Assembly: GCA_022376925.1 (NCBI GenBank)
Contig: JAIOJX010000001.1
Coordinates: 38,658,170 to 38,722,169, forward strand
Reading direction: 5' to 3'
Source: Tragulus kanchil
Lineage: Eukaryota; Chordata; Mammalia; Artiodactyla; Tragulidae
Length of the DNA: 64,000 bases
Within the stretch, counting starts at the first letter, position 1; each line of letters opens with the position of its first letter. Positions 12,336-24,653 of the stretch are shown piece after piece. The position numbers and the translations under genes were made by a program. The notes beneath the pieces are model-generated. The model saw only the letters and a program-made list of their open reading frames with translations. It did no database searches and was not told where the DNA came from.

Positions 12336-12904
12336 AAGAGCCAGTGTTCTGGAACCCCACTGAATACTAGCTCAAACACTTGAGCTGATCCTTGGCTGCT
12401 TCTCTAAAGAATATATTGGTCTTGCTCCCAAACATTTTAGCAGCTTGAGCTAGGTGGTAGCCTTCTATCCAGGCAAGAATGAAAGGTGGGCATGTCCATT
12501 TTCAAAACAAAATGGTCACTCCTCTACCTGGCTCACCCTTCTTGGTACACAGAGCGCACAGGACTTAATCTGCAGCACAGAATGCCACCCTCAGAATACT
12601 CACCAAAGAGCTCAGTCTTGACCTCACATACTCCGCATCTGGCTGCCAATACCAGTCTTTGAGGGAAGCTCAGTCACCATGGTAATAAAGTGACAGGCCA
12701 TAACCTCTGGGCTGGATAATTAAGATGCAGGGAAAGCGAGGGCTGATAGAGTGGGAGAAATAGAAGCATCAGTGGACTGGACACCCCAAAGAGGTTGAAG
12801 AACAGTTCTCATGGGGAGAAACAAGCAAACTGGAAGATGTGGAGGAAGCAGAGAGGCGAGGCTTGAAAGTGATTTTTATTTTATTTTAAAAAATGTATTG
12901 AAGT

Positions 12905-13163
12905 GGGGCTTCCCTGGTGGTCCAGTGGGTAAGGACGCCGCCTTGCAGTGCAAGGGGCACTGGTTCGATCCCTGGCCTGGGAAGATCCCACGTGCCACAG
13001 AACGGCTGGACCGATGTGTCCAATTACCGAGCCAGAGCTCTGGAGCGCATGCGCCCAGAGCCAGTGCTCTGCAGCGAGAGAGGCCGCTGCGATGGAGGCC
13101 CACACGGGCCAAAGAACAAAGATGGAAATAAATGAAAGATCAATAGAAGTAGCCTAAAAAAAA
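12905..13163 (+). mobile_element. CHR-like SINE, variant body
   Basis: tRNA-Glu head, then the variant body (GGCTGGACCGATGTGTCC; CGCATGCGCCCAGAGCC) and A tail. Flanked by a 14-base target-site duplication AAATGTATTGAAGT (12,891-12,904 and 13,164-13,177). Confidence 0.88.
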
Positions 13164-13343
13164 AAATGTATTGAAGTATAGATTTACAATGTTGTGTTAG
13201 TTTATGCTGTACAGCAAGGTGAGGGAATATATATTCCCCCATTTTTTAGATTGTTTTCCCATATAGGTCACTACAGAGTATTGAGTAGAGTTCCCTGTGC
13301 TACACAGTCGGTCCTTATTATCTATTTTTTATATGAAAATTTG

Positions 13344-13545
13344 AGTCATTCAGTCGTGTCTGACTCTTTGTGTGACCCTATGGATTGTAGCCCTCCAGGC
13401 TCCTCTGTCCGTAGGATTCTCCAGGCAAGAATACTGGAGTGGGTGGCCATTTCCTTCTCCAGGGGATCTTCCTGACCCAGGGATTGAACCCAGGTTTCCT
13501 GCACTGCAGGTGGATTCTTTACCATCTGAGCCACCAGGTAACGGT
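13344..13545 (-). mobile_element. Bov-tA SINE
   Basis: Reverse-strand, well-conserved copy inside the L1. Confidence 0.85.
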
Positions 13546-13866
13546 GTATCTGCTAATCCTAAACTTCTAGTTTATCCTTCCCCTATCCCTTTCCCCTTTG
13601 GTAAGCACAAGTTTGTTTCCTATGTCTATATTTCTATGTCTACGTTTTTTTTCTATGTCTGTGAGCCTGTTTCCATTTTGTAAATAGATTCATTTTGTAC
13701 CATTGCTTTTACATTCCACATATAAGCAATGTCATATATTTGTTTGTCTCTGTATGACTTCACTCAGTATAACAATCTCTAGGTCCATTCAGGTCGCTAC
13801 ACATGGCATTATTTCATTCTGTTTTACAGCAGGGTAACATTCCATTGTACGTATGTACCACATCTT

Positions 13867-14634
13867 GGAAGAGTGATTTTAAAGGAGTGCACTTGAGAGC
13901 AATGTCAAGGCCCATGTGTAACTGTGTAAGTGTAGCTTGAAGAGGAGTGGAGAAGAGGTAAAGGTGAGGAAGTTAAGGAATGAAGAGGCTGAGGTGTTGA
14001 AAGGCATGTCTCTATGAATACAAGTCATCCATGATAGTGGGGGCACTTCTGGAAGAGAAGAAAATCATGAACTATTTTCCCAAAAGTCTTTAATGAATGA
14101 GAGGGAGTGGAGACGACAGGGACTGGGAAGGGGAAAGGTTAGTACAATCCTATAGTATGGCTCCTGGGAGAGTAGGCCATTAAACCTTGGATATCTTCAA
14201 GGTCTCCGCTAGTTCTTCTCTTGCCATTCTCCAATCTTTCCCCAATTGACTGATTCACTCCCGGGCTTCAAATACCTCTCTGGATGGCTCCCAAATGGGG
14301 ATCTCTAGCTCCGGTCTCTCTTCTGAGCTTCAGACAACCTATCCCACTGCATACTTGATGGCTCTGCTTGGACCAGACTTGTGACCTTCCTTCCAAATGC
14401 AGTCCTTTTCCAGTCTTCTCTACCTCCATGCTACCAGCATCAATTGTCTAAGTTGGAAACTTGGAAATTATCCCTGACAGTTCCCCCCTCTCTAGTTCCC
14501 ATGTCCAAGCAATTACTGAGTCCTGCTGACTTCACCTGCTGTGTGGCTCTTGAGTTCATTCACTCCTCTTTGGCACTATCCTGGCCCCAGTTATCATCAT
14601 CTTTCACCTGATCTAATGCAGTACTACTCCATAT
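13867..14634. other. Intergenic, old repeat-like text
   Basis: 14,210-14,634 reads like an ancient dispersed repeat (CT-rich, CAAATACCTCTCTGGATGGC), family not identified. No gene seen. Confidence 0.4.
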
Positions 14635-14847
14635 GCATTATTTCTGCCCCCTCTCATCTGTTCACTATGCAGCCAGAGTGTTTTAAAAATCTGATCACAT
14701 CACCTGCCTGCTTAAACATGTTAATATCTTCCCATGCTTCTTAAATGAAAGGTCAAAAGCCTTAATGTGGCTGTGTCCATCATATGATTCTCATCCTTAA
14801 CTCAAAATTAGCGTCACCTATGGAGACTTTAAGACATTGATACCTAG

Positions 14848-14955
14848 GGGATTTCCTGGTGGTCCACTGGTTTGGACTTCGTGGCATGGGTTCAGTTCCT
14901 GGCAGGGGAACTAAGGTCCCACGTGCCGCACAGTGTGGCCAAAAAAGAAAAAAGA
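14848..14955 (+). mobile_element. Short CHR-like SINE
   Basis: Head and B-box region (GGTTCAGTTCCTGGCAGGGG; ACTAAGGTCCCACGTGCCGC) with an A tail. Repeated at 15,959-16,066. Confidence 0.75.
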
Positions 14956-15349
14956 TATTGATCTAGATCCAAACCCAGGCCACTAAATCTGAACTTTTGG
15001 GTTGGAAGCCAAGCATGGGTATATGTCTTGAAATTCTCTGGGAATCTGACTTTTCAGCCAGGAGTGGGAACTTCTGATGTACATAGGTACCTTCCTATCC
15101 CTCCAGTTTCTCTGTGGCACGCATGGCCACCTCGTCTCTGTGTTCCAGCCACACTCTCCTGATGTTAGTCTCTTGGCCTGGAACATTCTTCTCCAGACCA
15201 CCCCTTTCACCTAGACAGTGACAATTCATCCTTCAGATTGCGGGTAATTAATTGTCCTTTTCCAATCCCCTTCCCCCCAATCCCATGTACACATTAAATC
15301 AGATTCTTCCTAGTGGTTATCTACTCATACATTTGCATTTATTTTGGTG

Positions 15350-15470
15350 GTTACTTGATTACTAAACTGTCAGCTCTGTTTCTGTCATTCACTGCTGAAT
15401 TTTTATTAGCACAGTGTCCACCCCAATATAATAGCTCAATAAATATTTGATAATTGAATGAATGTGAGGT
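15350..15470 (-). mobile_element. L2-like fragment
   Basis: ACTAAACTGTCAGCTCTG then AGCTCAATAAATATTTGATA and a GAATGAATG tail. Repeated at 16,461-16,581. Confidence 0.45.
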
Positions 15471-16861
15471 AAGATGAGGTCTTCAAAACCATATGAGCCA
15501 ATTATGTTCTTCGATCACAAACTGAATTCCTAATCTAGGTCATACGCTGAACCCCTGCAGTTGGACCCAGTATGGAATCAATGACCTTGACTACAGCTAA
15601 GCCCCTCTTCATAGCTGCTTCCACCATTGGCTCTCAATCCTGGCTGCCCATTACAATCACCAGAGAGCTGCATTTAAAAGAAAAGAAAAAAAGCTGGCCC
15701 CCTCTTTCATAGGGGGTGCTTTTTCACCACTTTTGATCTCATCAAGCATTATTTCTGCCCCCTCTCATCTGTTCACTATGCAGCCAGAGTGTTTTAAAAA
15801 TCTGATCACATCACCTGCCTGCTTAAACATGTTAATATCTTCCCATGCTTCTTAAATGAAAGGTCAAAAGCCTTAATGTGGCTGTGTCCATCATATGATT
15901 CTCATCCTTAACTCAAAATTAGCGTCACCTATGGAGACTTTAAGACATTGATACCTAGGGGATTTCCTGGTGGTCCACTGGTTTGGACTTCGTGGCATGG
16001 GTTCAGTTCCTGGCAGGGGAACTAAGGTCCCACGTGCCGCACAGTGTGGCCAAAAAAGAAAAAAGATATTGATCTAGATCCAAACCCAGGCCACTAAATC
16101 TGAACTTTTGGGTTGGAAGCCAAGCATGGGTATATGTCTTGAAATTCTCTGGGAATCTGACTTTTCAGCCAGGAGTGGGAACTTCTGATGTACATAGGTA
16201 CCTTCCTATCCCTCCAGTTTCTCTGTGGCACGCATGGCCACCTCGTCTCTGTGTTCCAGCCACACTCTCCTGATGTTAGTCTCTTGGCCTGGAACATTCT
16301 TCTCCAGACCACCCCTTTCACCTAGACAGTGACAATTCATCCTTCAGATTGCGGGTAATTAATTGTCCTTTTCCAATCCCCTTCCCCCCAATCCCATGTA
16401 CACATTAAATCAGATTCTTCCTAGTGGTTATCTACTCATACATTTGCATTTATTTTGGTGGTTACTTGATTACTAAACTGTCAGCTCTGTTTCTGTCATT
16501 CACTGCTGAATTTTTATTAGCACAGTGTCCACCCCAATATAATAGCTCAATAAATATTTGATAATTGAATGAATGTGAGGTAAGATGAGGTCTTCAAAAC
16601 CATATGAGCCAATTATGTTCTTCGATCACAAACTGAATTCCTAATCTAGGTCATACGCTGAACCCCTGCGGTTGGACCCAGTATGGAATCAATGACCTTG
16701 ACTACAGCTAAGCCCCTCTTCATAGCTGCTTCCACCATTGGCTCTCAATCCTGGCTGCCCATTACAATCACCAGAGAGCTGCATTTAAAAGAAAAGAAAA
16801 AAAGCTGGCCTCACCCTAGACAATTTAAATCAGACTATCTGGGGGTGGGGCCTGGCCTAAT

Positions 16862-17060
16862 AAGTTTTTTCCCTAGCTTTATTGAGGTATGATTGACAAA
16901 AGTGTGTATGAATGTTTTGGTCGTACAATATGATGTTTTTTTAAAGGTGTGTCTCATGATGATATGATCTAATTGACAAATCTATCACTTCACCGAGTAC
17001 CTTTTTTTTTATGGTGAGAACACTTAGGATTACTTTCTTAGCCAAGTGTTTTGGGCTCCC
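16862..17060 (-). mobile_element. L1 3'-UTR fragment
   Basis: CTAGCTTTATTGAGGTATGA is typical old L1 3' text on the reverse strand. Repeated at 17,990-18,183. Confidence 0.5.
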
Positions 17061-19127
17061 CAGGTTATTTTAACAGCACAGTTGCAGTCAGTTGGAGAAG
17101 GACATGGCAACCCACCACAGGATTCTCGCCTGGAAAATTCCATGAACGGAGAAGCCTAGCAAGCTACAGTCCATGGGGTCTCAAATATATGTATAAGGGG
17201 TTTCTCTGAAGGCTCAGTGGTGAGGAATCTGCCTGCAATGCAGGAGACCTAGGGTTCCATCCCTGGGTTAGGGATATCCACTTGAAGGAAGGCATGGCAG
17301 CCCATTCCAGTGTTCCTGACTGGAGAATCCCATGGACAGAGGAGCCTGAAGGGCTTCAGTCCACGGGGTCACAGAGAGTCAGAGCTGACTGAAGTGACTC
17401 ATCAGCAGCAGCAGTTACCTCAAGAGCAATGCTCTGCCCCTTTGCCCCTCCAGGCATGGTCTACGGCACAGCTGCAGCGCCTGGAAGCTTGCTAGGAATG
17501 CAGAGCCTCAAGCCCCTCTCAGGTCTTCTAAATGAGAATCTGCACTTCAACAAGGACCCCCAGTGATAATGTTTGAAAAGAATGGCCAAGCAGCAAGAGT
17601 GTGAATTTCTGGGTACCTCCAGTTTCCAGGGGAATGTGAGGCTGCTTGGGTGGGAAAACAATCTCCACTCCTCCACAGGTTCCTACTTAGCGGCTGCCTC
17701 AGCGTTTATCCTGGCTGCTGGGTCGACATCCTAGTGTCATATTGTAAATAAGGTCGTAATATGGACCAAGAGCATCCTGCAGAGCGACGGCAAAACCAGA
17801 GCTCTCCATGTCATCGTGAGAGCTGGGACGAGCAGAATGTGTTCGCTCGAAGCCCTCTATGACGAGTGGGAACAATAGAATAAAGGACCAGCCCTCGTGG
17901 TCCCGTCACGTCCCTGCACCCAGCTAAGGGGGGGAACTGAGCAGTGATGCTTGTCGGGGAATGACTCTCTAGGCGGCAGGTCCCTGCAATTTTCCCTAGC
18001 TTTATTGAGGTATGATTGACAAAAGTGTGTATGAATGTTTTGGTCGTACAATATGATGTTTTTTTAAAGGTGTGTCTCATGATGATATGATCTAATTGAC
18101 AAATCTATCACTTCACCGAGTACCTTTTTTTTTATGGTGAGAACACTTAGGATTACTTTCTTAGCCAAGTGTTTTGGGCTCCCCAGGTTATTTTAACAGC
18201 ACAGTTGCAGTCAGTTGGAGAAGGACATGGCAACCCACCACAGGATTCTCGCCTGGAAAATTCCATGAACGGAGAAGCCTAGCAAGCTACAGTCCATGGG
18301 GTCTCAAATATATGTATAAGGGGTTTCTCTGAAGGCTCAGTGGTGAGGAATCTGCCTGCAATGCAGGAGACCTAGGGTTCCATCCCTGGGTTAGGGATAT
18401 CCACTTGAAGGAAGGCATGGCAGCCCATTCCAGTGTTCCTGACTGGAGAATCCCATGGACAGAGGAGCCTGAAGGGCTTCAGTCCACGGGGTCACAGAGA
18501 GTCAGAGCTGACTGAAGTGACTCATCAGCAGCAGCAGTTACCTCAAGAGCAATGCTCTGCCCCTTTGCCCCTCCAGGCATGGTCTACGGCACAGCTGCAG
18601 CGCCTGGAAGCTTGCTAGGAATGCAGAGCCTCAAGCCCCTCTCAGGTCTTCTAAATGAGAATCTGCACTTCAACAAGGACCCCCAGTGATAATGTTTGAA
18701 AAGAATGGCCAAGCAGCAAGAGTGTGAATTTCTGGGTACCTCCAGTTTCCAGGGGAATGTGAGGCTGCTTGGGTGGGAAAACAATCTCCACTCCTCCACA
18801 GGTTCCTACTTAGCGGCTGCCTCAGCGTTTATCCTGGCTGCTGGGTCGACATCCTAGTGTCATATTGTAAATAAGGTCGTAATATGGACCAAGAGCATCC
18901 TGCAGAGCGACGGCAAAACCAGAGCTCTCCATGTCATCGTGAGAGCTGGGACGAGCAGAATGTGTTCGCTCGAAGCCCTCTATGACGAGTGGGAACAATA
19001 GAATAAAGGACCAGCCCTCGTGGTCCCGTCACGTCCCTGCACCCAGCTAACTGCGGGGCTGGGCCAGCATTGCTGAGCAGTGATGCTTGTCGGGGGAATG
19101 ACTCTCTAGGCGGCAGGTCCCTGCAAC
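16867..19127 (+). repeat. Tandem duplication 5 (offset 1,123)
   Basis: Copy A 16,867-17,987, copy B 17,990-19,127. The last 70 bases of A lost part of the segment that is intact in B at 19,048-19,080. A's tail is therefore the degraded contig end. Confidence 0.9.
17090..17412 (+). mobile_element. Bov-A monomer plus Bov-tA SINE
   Basis: Partial Bov-A at 17,090-17,185 (TGGAGAAGGACATGGCAACC), then a full Bov-tA at 17,199-17,412 ending in CAGCAGCAGCAG. Repeated at 18,213-18,535. 17,413-17,986 holds no recognised gene. Confidence 0.8.
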
Positions 19128-19600
19128 TCTCTCCACCCTACCCCACCCCAAGCCTCTCCCCGCCCCTCCCCAAAGTGATCAGACGGGTTCTGAATGTCTG
19201 CTCGGTTTGGGCCAGGAGCCCCGATTCTTGGGCTGGGCCGAGTAGGTGGAGCCGGGACCCCTGGTCGCCGGGCTCCCGGCTTTGGGTTTCTGGGCGGGGC
19301 CTGGAGTCCAACTGCCCATCCCCCACCGTGCCTGTGCCGGGTGCGAGGCACGTGAACCTGGGGCTGGGACTGGAGCGCAGGAAACCCACCCCTGGCCCTG
19401 GCCCAAGGGGCAGCTGCAGGCCCGCGGGCGCTGCTCTGGCCCACCGGCACCGCGGCGGATTGAGCGCGCGGCTTCCTGGGCTGGCTGGCACTGCCTGTGT
19501 CGCCGCCAGCCCGCCAGTCCGGTTTCCCCGCCAGGAAATGTCTTCTTACTGGAAAGACGGCTGCTGCAGAGGGTGGCAGAGTCTGAAACCAATTTGCACA
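19128..19600. promoter_or_regulatory. Isolated CpG-dense island
   Basis: Sharp change to GC-rich sequence with roughly 30 CpGs in 400 bases by eye, including GCGCGCGG-type runs near 19,460. It lies 32 kb upstream of APLN in otherwise AT-rich repeats. No splice or protein signal I can recognise. It could be the promoter of an unannotated non-coding RNA, an enhancer, or a GC-rich relic. Confidence 0.5.
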
Positions 19601-20311
19601 AGCCCTGGGTGACAAAAACACTTTGTGTTCATTTGGGGGAGTGTTCCACTAGGACCAGCGTTGTTTGAAAAAGCCACCTGTTGGGTCCCAGTTCGTACAT
19701 GAGCCCACGCCCCACTCCACCCGAGGACGATGAGAGTGGAGGAAACATTTTCACGGCATCAGAGGCTTAAATATCACTGAAGGCGCGGGATCGCAGCGCC
19801 CAGGACGCCGCCTCTCCGGAGCCAGCTGTTTGCCCTGTAACTGAGAGCTAAGTCCTCTGAGGACACAGGGCCATTGGGTAAACACTCTCCTTGTCTCTCC
19901 TGGCAGCTGAGCGAAGCCAGGGCACCCAGCTGTTGGCCAGCCAAGAGCCGCAGGCACTGGGTCCTTTCCTGGAGGACACATAGCTTCTGAGAAAAGCAGA
20001 CCGTGGCCTCTTTTGCAGGAAACTTATCTATAAAATCCTGCGCCTGGAGGGTCAACACTGGCCCTGGGGCTAGTACCCACCCGCCTCCATCTTGGCAGTG
20101 GTTGCCTGGGCATGGTCTTTAATGAAAACTTGACTAGCTCACTCCCCTACTCCCTGCCTTAGTTCTCCTGTTTCCTTAAGTTTTTCTTATTCTTCCTTCG
20201 TTGTCTCCAGCTTTCTTGCTTCATCCTCTGTCCCCATTCATTCCATCTCTCCTCTTCCTTCCTCCCTCCCTCCCTCCTTCCTTCATTATTCATTAGAAAA
20301 AATGCAATCAT
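19601..20311. other. Intergenic, CCTT-rich microsatellite
   Basis: Unassigned DNA. A simple repeat of CCTT/CCCT units lies at 20,255-20,285. Confidence 0.5.
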
Positions 20312-20319
20312 CAGGTATT

Positions 20320-20548
20320 AGGGCTTCCGAGGCAGAGGCGGCGCAGTGGTAAAGAATCTGCCTGCTAATGCAGGTGCAGCAGGAGACTTCAGGTTCAGTC
20401 CTTAAGAGGGGAAGATTCCCTGGAGAAGGAAATGGCAACCCACTCCAGTAGCCTTGCTGGGAAATCCCCACAGACAGATGAGCCTGACAGGCCACAGTCC
20501 ATGGCGTTGCAAAAGAATCGGACATGACTTAGTGGCTAAACAACAAAA
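20320..20548 (+). mobile_element. Bov-tA SINE
   Basis: Forward copy flanked by AGGTATTA on both sides. The head carries a small insertion (GCAGGTGCAGCAGGAGAC). Confidence 0.8.
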
Positions 20549-20569
20549 TTAGGTATTAAGTACTGTAGT

Positions 20570-20830
20570 CGTCGGGTCAGGCTGCCGTAACTAACACCAT
20601 GGATTGAGTGGCTTAAACGACAGAAATTTATTTATCACAGTCCTGGAGACTAGATCAAGGTGCCCACATGGTAAAGGCTTGGTGAGACTCTCTCCCTGGC
20701 TTGTAGGCTTTGCACTGTGTCCTCACTTATCCGAGGGCAGGGAATATTTCTCCCTCTCTCTTCCTCTTCCTATTAGGCCACAGTAATATGGGGTTAGCCC
20801 TCTCCTTATGACCTCATTTAACCAGATGTG
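20570..20830 (-). mobile_element. MaLR-type LTR fragment
   Basis: Reverse MaLR text (GGCTTAAACGACAGAAATTT; CTCTCCTTATGACCTCATTT). 20,830-21,640 looks like an ancient dispersed repeat (family not identified) and unique DNA. Confidence 0.5.
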
Positions 20831-21767
20831 AGTAGTATTGTTAACAAAAAGGGCAAAGAGAAGGCAATAGGAAAATTTAGGGGCAAGAGTGAATAGATGC
20901 CTCAAGAAATCAAGGAGGGCTTGACAGAAGAGGTGGTTTTTGAGCTGCTCTTGAAGCACAAGAAGGAGTTTGCCAGACAAAGAAGGGAGGAGTTATATTT
21001 CAGGCAAAAAGAGTAGCAAGTGCAAAAGCATAGAGTTATGAAAGGGCATAGCCTGCTCGATAAGCAATGAAAATTTCTGTGGTAGTAGAGATGAGAGTGT
21101 GTAAGGAGGCTTGGCAGGGGATGCTGGAGATGCAAGGTGGAACTCTCTTGTGAAAGATTCAAGCAAGAAATGATGATGGCCCAAGCTAGGGTAGGGACAA
21201 TGGGCATGGAAAGTAAGAACAGAATGCAGGAGACATTAGCCAGATCAAACTGGTTGACTGCATGGTGGAATGGGGAGGCAGGAGGAAGGTGACTTCTAAA
21301 TTTTGAGCTTAGGGGACTGGCATCCTTCACTGAGATATGGAACGAAGAGTAGGTCTGAGGTGTGGATGAGAGTAGAAATAGCAATTGTGAGGTACCTCCA
21401 GGACATCCTGAGGAGGTATGCTGGGTACTGGGGATGAGGCAGAGATGGAAGAACACTCTATGCAGATTCGTGACCATGTGTGAGGAACCTATCTGATGCT
21501 GGGCAGAGAACCATGCCAGATGATTAGATGGATTGGAGCTTAGCACTCACACAGGGCAGGGAATAATGCCGCTGCCCATCTGGCTAAAACTGAGGCACTG
21601 GAGAGAATACACAGGAGAGTCTTGCCTTGGTATTAGAGAATAATTAACTCTAGTCTGAGCACTGCTCTGATCGCATCTAACAAAGACTAACAGCAAAACC
21701 CAAAGGGATCAAACAATTTCCAAGAAATGTAGCTAAGTCCCAGAACAAAGTTCAAGAGTATTTATAG

Positions 21768-21965
21768 CAAGGTTTCTCAACTACAGAACAACTGACAGTT
21801 TGAGCTGGATACTTCTTTGTTATGGGGACTGTCTGTGCACTGGAGGATGTTTATCATTGTACCTGGCCTCTGCTTATCGGATGCTGATGCCGCTGTTCCG
21901 TTGTTAGCATCAATACTATTTCCAGACAAACAAAATCATCCCTGGTTGGGAATCACTGATTATAG
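21768..21965 (+). mobile_element. MER5-like DNA transposon fragment
   Basis: Text like MER5 (TGCACTGGAGGATGTTTATC; CCTGGTTGGGAATCACTGAT), inserted in the L1 5' part. Confidence 0.55.
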
Positions 21966-22159
21966 GCATACAGTCATATTTAAAAATCCAACGAAGTAGA
22001 ACTCACAATATGTGGCTCCAGCAAAAAAATTACCTGGCACTGACAAAGCAGAAAAGGAGGTGATAAATCATTAACTGAAATCAAACCCAAACTGACACAG
22101 ATATTAGAACTGGTAAACAAGGATACTAAAACAGTTATTATAACTGGATTCTAGATGTT

Positions 22160-22285
22160 CAGAAAGTTAAACAGAGCCATGGAAGCTCGAGACCCCATGG
22201 ACTTTAGCTTGCCAGGCTTCTCCACACATGGAATTTTCCAGACAAGAATACTGGAGTAGGTTGTCATTTCCTTCTCCAATGGCAG
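22160..22285 (-). mobile_element. Bov-A fragment
   Basis: GACTTTAGCTTGCCAGGCTT and GAATACTGGAGTAGGTTGTC; no tRNA head retained. Confidence 0.65.
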
Positions 22286-22827
22286 ATTAGACACTGTAGG
22301 GGAAAAAAAAGGCTAATGAACTTGAACACAAAGCAACAGAAAGGATTCAAAATGAAATATACACACAAAAGAGAATGAAAAAAAATGAACAGAATATCAG
22401 TGAGCTGTAGGAAAAAATCAAGTGGCCTAATCTAAATATAATTGGAGTCCCTGAGGGGGAAAAGGAGACAAGATGGAACAGAAAAATATTTGAAGAAATA
22501 ATGGGTAAAATTTTTCTAAATTTGATGAAAATTATAAACCCAGAGATCTGAGGAATTCAGCAAACTCCAAGCACAAGAAATATGAAGAAAATGAAACCAA
22601 GACACACCATAATCAAATTTCTCAAAATCAGTGATAAAGAGAACATCTTTACAGCAGCCAGAGAAAACGGGCACTTTATGTACAGAGATACAAAGATAAG
22701 ACTTCTCACTGTAAACAATGCAAACGAGAAGACATTAGAGCAAAATTGTTTTAAAAACAAAGGAAAAAAAACCTTATTAACTGGGGACTCTATATTAGGC
22801 AAAAATATCTTTCAAAAAAGGAAGGCC

Positions 22828-22960
22828 AGGGAATTTCCTGGTGGACCAGTGGTTAGAATTTGACCCATTCATTGCTGTGGGCCCAAGTTTGATCCCTGGT
22901 CAGGGAACTAAGATCGTGCAAGCTGCCTGGCAGGGTCAAGAAAGAAAGAAAGAAAGGCCC
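22828..22960 (+). mobile_element. Short CHR-like SINE
   Basis: GGGAATTTCCTGGTGGACCA head, GATCCCTGGTCAGGGAAC, and a GAAA-repeat tail. Confidence 0.7.
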
Positions 22961-23715
22961 AAATAAAGAAATTCCAGTTATATAAAAGTTGAAAGAATTC
23001 ATCAAAAGACACATAATATAAGGAATGGAAGGAAGATGACAGTAGATGAAGATGTATCTACACAAAGGAAGAAAGAAATATTAATAGTAACCACATGAGT
23101 AAAAATATAAGATTTTAAAAACTTGTTTAAATATCTTAGATAGTGGACTATTTGAGCAAAAATAATAATATTGCCGTGTGGAATTTATAATGTACATAAA
23201 CATAAAATCTGTGATCATAATGGGAGGAGAGAAAAGAGCATATATTTACTATTGTAAATACATTTTCATAGTATAGATTATGTGGTATATACCATGTGAA
23301 GATCAACTGAGGTAAATTAAAGATGTTTAGCATAAATCTAAAAGTAATCACTAAAATAATAAAACACAGTCATAGCTAGTAAACAAATAAATGAGATAAG
23401 ACAGAACCATAAAAAATATTCAGTTAGTCCCCCAAAACAAAAAAAGAAGCAAAGAACAGATGGAACAAATAGAAAACCGATAACAATATGATAGGCTTAG
23501 ACCTAACTATATCATTAATAAGTTGAAATGTAAATGGTTTAAATATCCAAATAAGAGGCAGAGATTGTCATGTTGGATATAAAAGCAAGAACTAATTATA
23601 TGCTGCCTAAAAGTGCACATCTTTCTCTAGACACTTGGGGTTGTGTCCCAACAAACCAATGATAATTTGAAAATATGATGAGTTGAAAATGCATTTAACA
23701 CACCTAACCTACTGA

Positions 23716-23890
23716 TGCAGGGAAAGATTGAAGACAAAAGAAGAAGGCAACAGAGGAGGAGATGGTTAGGTAGCATCACTGATTCAATAGACATGAATCT
23801 GAGCAAACTCCAGAACAGTGAAGGACAGGGGAGCCTGGCGTGCTGCGGTCCATGGAGTCACAAAGAAACTAAATAGTAACAACAACCACA
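23716..23890 (+). mobile_element. BovB (RTE) LINE 3' end, 5'-truncated
   Basis: CATGAATCTGAGCAAACTCC then CCATGGAGTCACAAAGA and an AACAACAAC tail, matching the longer BovB at 31,474-32,768. Confidence 0.75.
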
Positions 23891-24087
23891 CTGAACAATC
23901 ATGGCCTAGACAAGCCTACCTTAAACATGGACAGAACACTTACATTAGCCTCCAGCTGGGCAAAAATGATCAAATACAAAGTCTATTTTATATTAATAAT
24001 AAAGTGTTAAATATCTCATTTAATCCATTGAATACTGAAAGTGACAAATAGTCATCTGTACACAGAACCATTCTATGTGTATGGAAT

Positions 24088-24653
24088 TTTTTTTTTAAAA
24101 ATGCTGATAATAAATGCAAATAGAATTAATGAGGAAGTATGCTTTCCTTTTCAACTTTCTGGGAGACTTTGTATAGAAATTGGTATTACTTCTTTAAGTG
24201 TTTCATAAAATTCACTAGTGAAGCCATCTGGCCAAGATGTCTTTGTAGCACATGTTGAACTACAAATTCAGTTTCCCTAGTGGAGAGCTCGTCACAGTAC
24301 CCATTTCATCTTTTTTTTTTTTTTTTTAAAGATTTATTTATTTATTTATTTATTTTTGGGTGGGGGTCGGGTTGGGGAGGGAGGGGAGCGGGCGGGCCAC
24401 TTCTATTGGTCTTTCATTTTTCTGTTTTCATCCGTCTTTGTTCTTTGGCTCCTGTGGGCCTCCCATCGCGGTGGCGTCTGTCGTCGCAGAGCACCGGCTC
24501 TGGGCGCATGCGCCCCAGAGCTCCGACTCGGTGATTGGACACATGGGTCCAGCCGCTCCGCGGCACGTGGGATCTTCCCAGGCCAGGGATCGAACCGGCG
24601 CCCCTTGCACTGCAAGGCGGTGTCCTTACCCACTGGACCATCAGGGGAAGCCC
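24088..24653 (-). mobile_element. CHR-like SINE plus transduced 3' flank
   Basis: On the minus strand: a full SINE from its exact 5' end, its A-tract, then 211 bases of L1 flank copied from 28,501-28,711, then a new TTT-A10 tail. Bounded by a perfect 12-base target-site duplication TGTGTATGGAAT (24,076-24,087 and 24,654-24,665). Differs from the parent at 28,159 by at least two SINE substitutions and A-tract length. Most of it is repeated at 25,361-25,765 by duplication 6. Confidence 0.88.

Larger units (their letters stand above)
12866..13866 (-). mobile_element. L1 3' end with two SINE insertions
   Basis: Reverse-strand L1 3' sequence (GTTAGTTTATGCTGTACAGC; ACTTCACTCAGTATAAC; GTAACATTCCATTGTACG). 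Interrupted by SINEs at 12,905-13,163 and 13,344-13,545. The matching forward L1 text is at 45,645-46,530. Confidence 0.7.
14635..16810 (+). repeat. Tandem duplication 4 (offset 1,111)
   Basis: Copy A 14,635-15,699, copy B 15,746-16,810, with very few differences (one A/G near 15,559 versus 16,670). About 46 unmatched bases lie between them. Confidence 0.9.

Noticed and set aside
19070..19612. 180-codon and overlapping minus-strand open frames
   Set aside because: Several long frames on both strands at once in GC-rich DNA; no domain, no splice context. Composition artefact.
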